The position numbers were made by a program, and so were the translations under genes. This document shows, piece by piece, positions 58,924-64,000 of a DNA stretch of 64,000 nt. Source of the stretch: Luteimonas padinae (GTDB lineage Bacteria; Pseudomonadota; Gammaproteobacteria; Xanthomonadales; Xanthomonadaceae); contig NZ_BMZT01000002.1 of NCBI RefSeq assembly GCF_014652935.1, positions 310,001 to 374,000 on the forward strand. The letters run 5' to 3'. The notes below the pieces were generated by a model. The model saw only the letters and a program-made list of their open reading frames with translations. It made no database searches and was not told the DNA's origin. Every line of letters begins with the position of its first letter. Within the stretch, counting starts at the first letter, position 1.

Positions 58924-60150
58924 TCAGCCCTGCCTGCCGTCGGCGCGGGGCGAGAGGTAGATCCGGCCGATCCGCGCCACCCAGGGCGAGAGCGCCACCA
59001 GCCAACCGGCCGCAGCCACCGCCCACCACAGGCCCGGATCGGCGGAGACGTCGGCGAGGATGCGCGCCACCGTCACCAGCTGGATCGCCGCGAACGCGAA
59101 CCAGGCCACGGCCGGCATCTCGATCTTCCTGCCCGAGTGGCCCTGCGTGACCCGCGTGACCATGGCCACCAGCAGGCTGCCGAAGAAGCCCACGAACAGC
59201 GCGTGCGCCGGCGCGCGCCCGAGGATGAAACCCTCGCCTGCGAAGTAGGCCAGGCTCTGCGCGGAGTAGAGCGCGAACGTGACCGGCAGCCAGGCCAGGC
59301 CGAGGAACAGCACCGCCAGGATCCCCGGCTTCGGCCCGCGCGGCCACCAGCGCCACAGCGCCAGCAGCGACAGCGCCAGCAGCGGCAGGTCGGCCAGCCA
59401 CAGCCAGGCATAGGCATGCACCAGCTCCAGGCCCAGGTGCACCACGCACAGCGCCCAGAACGCGGCCAGCAGCCACATCGGGCGCCACGCCACGTAGCCC
59501 TTCACCACGTTGCCGGCGAAGAAGGGGAACATCCGGTGCGCCACCGTCAGGTACACCGGCAGCAGCAGGCCGAAGGTGCCGATCTTGATGCTGGCGAAGA
59601 TCCACTGCGGGCTGCCCGTGAGCAGGCCGGCGCCGAACGCCGCCAGGCCCAGCCAGCCCAGCACCAGCGCGGCGAAGCAGGAGCGCGCATGCCAGGTGCG
59701 GTTGCGATCGCGGAGCACCAGATCGCCGAGGAAGCACAGCCCCGCCAGCCAGCCCGCGAGCGTCATCGCCACGCCCACTTCGATGCCGGCCGGCGCGCCG
59801 AGCGCACCGAGCAGCACCGCGACCTGGCCACCGAACATGCCCAGGCCCACCGGCACGTAGTGCCAGCGCACCGCATCGGGCAGTCCCATCCAGCGCGGGA
59901 AGGTGGTCAGCAGGAAGCCGAAGATGAAGCTCGGCAGCATCTGGTACTGCATGACGATGGCATGCAGCCAGCCGGCGTAGGGCTCGGGCTGCGGCATCGA
60001 CAGCAGTCCGGGCCAGCGGCTTGCCAGCAGCCAGGCGGTCCACCAGGCCATGGCCAGCAGCACGTTGCCGGCGCCGACGAAGAACATGATGCGGTGGGGG
60101 GCGGCGGCGAGCAGCCGCGGAGAGAGGCGGGCGTCAGGGCGTGTATCCAT
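58924..60150 (-). CDS. nnrS: NnrS family membrane protein (nitric-oxide stress)
   Basis: A 408-residue heme- and copper-containing membrane protein family that protects from nitrosative stress; about twelve membrane segments. Family blocks are APHRIMFFVGAGNVLLAMAW near the N-terminus and VAHRMFPFFAGNVV in the middle, plus LHAIVMQYQMLPSFIFGFLL. Start ATG 60150 is preferred to 60168 because an FNR-like box then lies 42 bases before it, giving a nearly leaderless transcript. Confidence 0.88.
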   Translation of the reverse strand: MDTRPDARLSPRLLAAAPHRIMFFVGAGNVLLAMAWWTAWLLASRWPGLLSMPQPEPYAGWLHAIVMQYQMLPSFIFGFLLTTFPRWMGLPDAVRWHYVPVGLGMFGGQVAVLLGALGAPAGIEVGVAMTLAGWLAGLCFLGDLVLRDRNRTWHARSCFAALVLGWLGLAAFGAGLLTGSPQWIFASIKIGTFGLLLPVYLTVAHRMFPFFAGNVVKGYVAWRPMWLLAAFWALCVVHLGLELVHAYAWLWLADLPLLALSLLALWRWWPRGPKPGILAVLFLGLAWLPVTFALYSAQSLAYFAGEGFILGRAPAHALFVGFFGSLLVAMVTRVTQGHSGRKIEMPAVAWFAFAAIQLVTVARILADVSADPGLWWAVAAAGWLVALSPWVARIGRIYLSPRADGRQG

Positions 60151-60185
60151 GGCGCAAGTGTGGGCCATCGGGCTTTGCGAGGGCC

Positions 60186-60199
60186 TTGATCCAGGTCAC
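60186..60199 (-). promoter_or_regulatory. FNR/ANR-type box upstream of nnrS
   Basis: On the gene strand GTGAC-CTGG-ATCAA has a perfect ATCAA half and a degenerate first half. Its centre is about 42 bases from the nnrS ATG at 60150, the class II activator distance to a start at the ATG itself. Confidence 0.5.
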
Positions 60200-60244
60200 C
60201 GCAGCCGCGGCTTGCCGCCGGCGGTCGCCGCTGCTGCACGAAAC

Positions 60245-60274
60245 AGGAAAGGGGGCGGACTTTCGTCCGCCCCC
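60245..60274 (-). terminator. Terminator of norB
   Basis: GGGGGCGGAC-TTTC-GTCCGCCCCC is a 10-bp perfect stem. On the minus strand the T-rich TTTCCTGTTTC follows. It lies 26 bases after the norB stop. Confidence 0.8.
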
Positions 60275-60299
60275 TCGGGTCACGCATCGCCTGCAAGGA

Positions 60300-62576
60300 T
60301 CAGGCTTCGTTGGCGACCGTGCCTGCCGGGAGCTTTTCGCGGCGGCCCGGCGACAGCCAGAGCGAGGCCACGAACAGGCCGATCAGCAGCGCGCCGCAGG
60401 CGAAGACCACGTCGCCCGGCGTGCGCATCCACACCAGCACGTCGATGATCGGACGGCCCATGAACTCGGCCGAACGCGCGAACCAGTAGCCGTCGTTGAT
60501 GCTGGCTTCGAGCTGCAGCACGCCCAGCGGCAGCAGGGTCAGCACCGTCATCAGGGCCAGGCCGATGTTGAGCGCCCAGAAGCCCGAGCGCAGCAGGCCC
60601 TCGCGCCAGACCAGGTCGGGCTTCAGGCCACGCAGGCAGTACAGCATCAGGCCGATGCCGAGCATGCCGTACACCCCGAACAGCGCGGTGTGGCCATGGG
60701 CCGCGGTGAGGTTGGTGCCCTGCATGAAGTACAGCGCGATCGGCGTGTTGATCAGGAAGCCCAGCAGGCCGGCACCGATCAGGTTCCAGAAGCTCACCGC
60801 CAGGAAGCACATGATCGGCCACTTGTAGCGCTCCATCCACTTGGTGGCGCGGCCGTTCTGCCAGGTCTCGTAGGCCTCCCAGCCGATCAGCGCCAGTGGC
60901 ACCACTTCCAGCGCCGAGATGCTGGCGCCCACCGCGATCACCGCCGTGGTCGTGCCGGCGAAGTACAGGTGGTGGAACAAGCCCAGCACGCCGCCGGCCA
61001 TGAAGATGATGGTGGCGAACAGCACGCTGTTGGTCGCCGTCCGGCCGCGCACCAGGCCCAGCTTGACGAAGATGAAGCTGATCACCGCGACCGCGAACAC
61101 CTCGAAGAAGCCCTCCACCCACAGATGCACGATCCAGAAACGCCAGTAGGTGATGATCGAGATGTGCGAGTGCTCGCGCCACATCAGGCCGGCCGCGTAC
61201 AGCAGGCCGATCGCGACCACCGACAGGAACAGCAGGCCGGCGATCGAGGACATTTCGTCCCGGCGCTTGAGCGCGGGCCACAGCGCACGCCCCATCAGCG
61301 TCAGCCACAGCAGCAGGCCGATGAACAGGTAGATCTGCCAGAAGCGGCCGATGTCGGTGTACTCCCAGCCCTGGTGGCCGAACCAGAAGTTCTTGTCCAG
61401 GCCGAGCTTGTTCATCACCGCCATCCACTGGCCGGCGAAGGAACCGACCACGATCAGGATCAGGCTGATGAACAGGAAGTTGACACCGAAGCGCTGGAAC
61501 TTCGGCTCATGCCCCGAGATCGCCGGCGCCAGGTACAGGCCGGTGCCCAGCCAGGCGGTCGCGATCCACAGGATCGCCAGCTGCGTGTGCCAGGTGCGGG
61601 TGAGGGTGTAGGGCAGGTATTCCGCCAGTGCGAAGCCGTAGGCGGCCTGGCCTTCGACCTGGTAGTGCGCGGTGGTCGCGCCCAGCAGGATCTGCACCAG
61701 GAACAGCGCCACCACCAGCCAGAAGTACTTGGCCACCGCGCGCATCGACGGCGTCACCGCGATCGACAGCGAAGGGTCGGTCTTCGGCGGCACCAGCGGC
61801 GTTTCCTTGCCGTGGTTGACCGCGTAGTGCCAGACCAGCAGCGCGATGCCGGCGATCATCAGCAGGATGCTGAAGAGCGACCACATCAGGCTGGTCGAGG
61901 TCGGCGTGTTGCCCACCAGCGGGTCGTGCGGGAAGTTGTGGGTGTAGCTGATGTCGCTGTCCGGGCGCTCGGTGACCGTGGCCCACGAGGCCCAGAAGAA
62001 GAAGCCCGACATCAGGCGCCGGTGCTCGGCGTCCGGGATCGGGTTCTCGCGCAGGGCGTAGGTCTCACGCAGGTGCGCGCTGGCCGGGTCGTCCGAGAAC
62101 ACGCTGTCGTAGTGCGCGCTCACCACCTCGATGGCGCGGGCGCGCTCGTCGCTGATGACGATGACGTCGCCGAGCGCGTCGTAGGTGTTGGCGCGGAGGG
62201 CGGGGCGCAGCTGCGTTTCCAGGCGCGCCTGGTCGTCCGCGGGCAGCGCGTCGTACGCGCGTCCGTACTGCGCCTGCGCACGGGCGTCGAGCATCGCCAG
62301 CGCCTCCCGGTGCAGCCATTCGGCCGACCAGTCGGGGGCGAGCAGGGCGCCATGGCCCCAGATCGAACCGATCTGCTGGCCGCCGAAGCTCTGCCAGACC
62401 TGGCGGCCGGTCTCGAGCTCCTCCTTGGTGAAGACGACCTGGCCGCTCTCGGTCACGATCTTCGAGGGGAGCGGCGGTGCTTTCTGATGGATCTCGCGAC
62501 CCATCCACAACATGACGGCAAAGGTGACTATCAGCAGGGCCGACAAGCCCCACCACAGCCGTTTGGTGGTATCCAT
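60300..62576 (-). CDS. norB: Quinol-dependent nitric oxide reductase (qNOR)
   Basis: Reduces two NO to N2O with electrons from quinol. The 758-residue protein has the qNOR N-terminal extension with one span (LWWGLSALLIVTFAVMLWMG), a large periplasmic domain (about residues 35-225) and a NorB-like core of twelve or more segments. Metal-ligand histidines are seen in TRTWHTQLAILWIATAWLG, FHHLYFAGTTTAV and TAAHGHTALFGVYG, and conserved glutamates in WVEGFFEVFAVAVISF. It does not need NorC. No nitrite reductase is in the window, so detoxification is as likely as respiration. Confidence 0.95.
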   Translation of the reverse strand: MDTTKRLWWGLSALLIVTFAVMLWMGREIHQKAPPLPSKIVTESGQVVFTKEELETGRQVWQSFGGQQIGSIWGHGALLAPDWSAEWLHREALAMLDARAQAQYGRAYDALPADDQARLETQLRPALRANTYDALGDVIVISDERARAIEVVSAHYDSVFSDDPASAHLRETYALRENPIPDAEHRRLMSGFFFWASWATVTERPDSDISYTHNFPHDPLVGNTPTSTSLMWSLFSILLMIAGIALLVWHYAVNHGKETPLVPPKTDPSLSIAVTPSMRAVAKYFWLVVALFLVQILLGATTAHYQVEGQAAYGFALAEYLPYTLTRTWHTQLAILWIATAWLGTGLYLAPAISGHEPKFQRFGVNFLFISLILIVVGSFAGQWMAVMNKLGLDKNFWFGHQGWEYTDIGRFWQIYLFIGLLLWLTLMGRALWPALKRRDEMSSIAGLLFLSVVAIGLLYAAGLMWREHSHISIITYWRFWIVHLWVEGFFEVFAVAVISFIFVKLGLVRGRTATNSVLFATIIFMAGGVLGLFHHLYFAGTTTAVIAVGASISALEVVPLALIGWEAYETWQNGRATKWMERYKWPIMCFLAVSFWNLIGAGLLGFLINTPIALYFMQGTNLTAAHGHTALFGVYGMLGIGLMLYCLRGLKPDLVWREGLLRSGFWALNIGLALMTVLTLLPLGVLQLEASINDGYWFARSAEFMGRPIIDVLVWMRTPGDVVFACGALLIGLFVASLWLSPGRREKLPAGTVANEA

Positions 62577-62639
62577 TCAACCTCTCCAGGGACACGGATG
62601 TGTGCCGCGCAATCCTGACGATGGGCTGAAGAAAACTAA

Positions 62640-62653
62640 CTGACGTGGGTCAA
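62640..62653 (-). promoter_or_regulatory. FNR/ANR-type box upstream of norB
   Basis: On the gene strand TTGAC-CCAC-GTCAG keeps the TTGA half and GTCA of the second half. Centred about 70 bases before the norB ATG, it would fit a start near 62605 with a leader of about 29 bases. It lies between the FNR-type gene and norB. Confidence 0.5.
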
Positions 62654-62679
62654 GCCGCCTGCGGGTCGGCGGGCGCGGC

Positions 62680-63441
62680 CTACTGTTTCCAGAGCACGGG
62701 CGCGGCCAGCGCGCCCAGGCGCCCCTGATCGAGGATCTCCAGCTCACGCCGGTCGACGTGCAGCAGGCCCTCGGACTGGAAGCGCTTGAGCACCCGGCTC
62801 ACGGTTTCGGGCGCCAGCCGCAGGTAGTTGGCGATGTCGGTGCGCGCCATCGTCAGCTGGAAGCGGTCGGCCGAGAAGCCGCGTGCGGCCAGGCGGCGCG
62901 ACATCATCACCAGGAACGCGGCCATGCGTTCGTCGGCGGTCCAGTCGCCCGCGAGCAGGGCGGCGCGGCCGATGTCGCGGCTGAGCAGGCGGAACAGGTG
63001 CTGCTGCAGGCCGGGCAGGCGGCCGGCGAGCACCGAGATCTTGGGGAACGAGAACCGGCACAGCATCACCGTGTCCAGCGCCACCGCGTTGCAGGGGTAG
63101 GTGTCGCCGTCGATGCCGTCCAGGCCGATCACCTCGCCCGGGAAGTGGAAGCCGAGCACGTGCTCGCGCCCGCCCGGATCGATGATGTAGGTCTTGACCG
63201 TGCCCGCGCGCACCGCCGCGATCGCCTCGAAGGGATCGCCGACGCGGAACACGTGGTCGCCGGCGTGCAGCGGGCCGACGTGCTCGACCAGCATGTGCAG
63301 CTCGCCCAGCGAGGCCTTGTCCATGCCCTGGGCCATGCACGCCTGCGAGAACGCGCAGGTGGAGCAGAAATGGAACTCGTCGCCGTCGTCGGCCAGGATG
63401 CTGGGATCGACGCGCGGAAACGCGACCTTGTCGTTCACCAC
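62680..63441 (-). CDS. fnr: FNR/ANR-type oxygen-sensing regulator
   Basis: A 253-residue Crp/Fnr regulator. Cluster ligands are Cys26, Cys29 and Cys35 in FCSTCAFSQACMAQG plus Cys117 in DTYPCNAV, the FNR spacing CX2CX5C. A cyclic-nucleotide-fold domain follows, and the recognition helix LAPETVSRVLKRF has the FNR-specific E-x-x-S-R contacts, so it should bind TTGAT-N4-ATCAA boxes. Start GTG 63441 has GGAGG 7 bases upstream; GTG 63438 is an alternative. hemN lies upstream on the same strand, as with anr-hemN in Pseudomonas. Confidence 0.93.
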   Translation of the reverse strand: MVNDKVAFPRVDPSILADDGDEFHFCSTCAFSQACMAQGMDKASLGELHMLVEHVGPLHAGDHVFRVGDPFEAIAAVRAGTVKTYIIDPGGREHVLGFHFPGEVIGLDGIDGDTYPCNAVALDTVMLCRFSFPKISVLAGRLPGLQQHLFRLLSRDIGRAALLAGDWTADERMAAFLVMMSRRLAARGFSADRFQLTMARTDIANYLRLAPETVSRVLKRFQSEGLLHVDRRELEILDQGRLGALAAPVLWKQ

Positions 63442-63460
63442 GCCGTGGCCTCCCGATGCG

Positions 63461-64000
63461 TCAGATCGCGCGGGAGAAGCGGGGCCGGCTGTCGGATTCG
63501 GCGGGGGCGGGGGTGAGGTAGCGGTCGAAGCACATGGCAATGTTACGCAACAGCAGCCGTCCGCGCCCAGTCACCTTGATGCGATCGTGCTCGACGCGGA
63601 CCAGGCCGTCCTCCTCGAGCGGCTTCATGCTGGCCAGCGAGTCGGCGAAATAGTCCCGGAAATCAATGGCGTGCCGACGCTCCAGGGCGCCCATCGGGAC
63701 CTCGGCCTGGCACATCAGCTGCTGGATCAGGTCGGCGCGGATCACGTCGTCCTCGTCGAGCTGCATGCCGCGGAACACCGGCAGCCGGCCCTCGTCGATG
63801 GCGAACTGCCACGAGGGCAGGTCGCGCGGGTTCTGGCTGAAGGTGTCGCCGATGTGGCTGATCGCGCTCACGCCCATGCCGATCAGGTCGCTGTCGGCGT
63901 GGGTGGTGTAGCCCATGAAGTTGCGGTGCAGGCTGCCGCGCGCTTGGGCCATGGCCAGGTCGTCGTCGGGCAGCGCGAAGTGGTCCATGCCGATGTACTC
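63461..64000 (-). CDS. hemN: Oxygen-independent coproporphyrinogen III oxidase, C-terminal part
   Basis: Radical-SAM enzyme for heme synthesis without oxygen. The visible 179 residues are the C-terminal part: EYIGMDHFALPDDDLA (the conserved MDHFA motif), LHRNFMGYTTHADSDLIGMG with the Y-T-T segment, and a winged-helix-like end. The N-terminus with the 4Fe-4S cysteines lies beyond the window edge. It precedes the FNR-type regulator by 19 bases, so the two are likely co-transcribed. Confidence 0.95.
   Translation of the reverse strand, partial: EYIGMDHFALPDDDLAMAQARGSLHRNFMGYTTHADSDLIGMGVSAISHIGDTFSQNPRDLPSWQFAIDEGRLPVFRGMQLDEDDVIRADLIQQLMCQAEVPMGALERRHAIDFRDYFADSLASMKPLEEDGLVRVEHDRIKVTGRGRLLLRNIAMCFDRYLTPAPAESDSRPRFSRAI

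Noticed and set aside
60141-62618. Open frame of 825 codons antisense to norB
   Set aside because: Gln/His/Arg-rich translation typical of antisense frames; norB is intact.

Overview
The window is a continuous 64 kb stretch of a high-GC gammaproteobacterial chromosome. Gene order (dnaJ-dapB-carAB-greA, the rpf quorum-sensing cluster, clpSA, infA-aat, trxB, ftsK-lolA-rarA, the cbb3 oxidase operon) and the GTAG-type REP repeats point to the Lysobacteraceae (Xanthomonadaceae), probably a Luteimonas- or Lysobacter-like genus rather than a plant-pathogenic Xanthomonas. No tRNA, rRNA, insertion sequence, prophage or CRISPR array was seen. Genes are tightly packed: no gene-free stretch exceeds 300 bases.

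1-9.0 kb: end of dnaJ, then dapB, carA, carB, greA, rpfE and recJ, mostly with overlapping stop and start codons. 9.1-11.7 kb: an insertion-like interval with a secreted protein of four PPC-like repeats, a displaced second copy of the recJ 3' end, and a membrane acyltransferase on the minus strand whose last codons are antisense to that recJ remnant. 11.9-28.9 kb: rpfD (interrupted by one in-frame TAA), prfB (with its programmed +1 frameshift), lysS, the DSF signalling genes rpfG and rpfC converging on rpfF and rpfB, a small lipoprotein, acnA (probable rpfA), a vapBC-type toxin-antitoxin pair and acnB. RpfF makes the fatty-acid signal DSF, RpfB is its acyl-CoA ligase partner, RpfC senses DSF, and RpfG degrades cyclic di-GMP. 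A perfect CRP/Clp-type palindrome precedes rpfF. rpfH, present in Xanthomonas campestris, is missing.

28.9-48.7 kb: housekeeping and accessory genes: a DUF3817 protein, an AEC transporter, hflD-mnmA-NUDIX, clpS and clpA, an arsenic operon (arsR-arsC-arsH-arsB), infA, aat, a COG3146 acyltransferase, trxB, ald, ftsK, lolA, a secreted protein of unknown function, and rarA.

48.7-64.0 kb: a low-oxygen and nitric-oxide module, all on the minus strand. It holds ccoNOQP, a small unknown membrane protein, ccoG, ccoH, ccoI, ccoS and a SafE-like permease as one chain of overlapping genes, followed by azurin, a SirB-like protein, nnrS, a quinol-dependent NO reductase, an FNR/ANR-type oxygen sensor and the end of hemN. 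FNR-like boxes sit before ccoN, azurin, nnrS and norB, so the FNR-type regulator encoded here probably controls the module.
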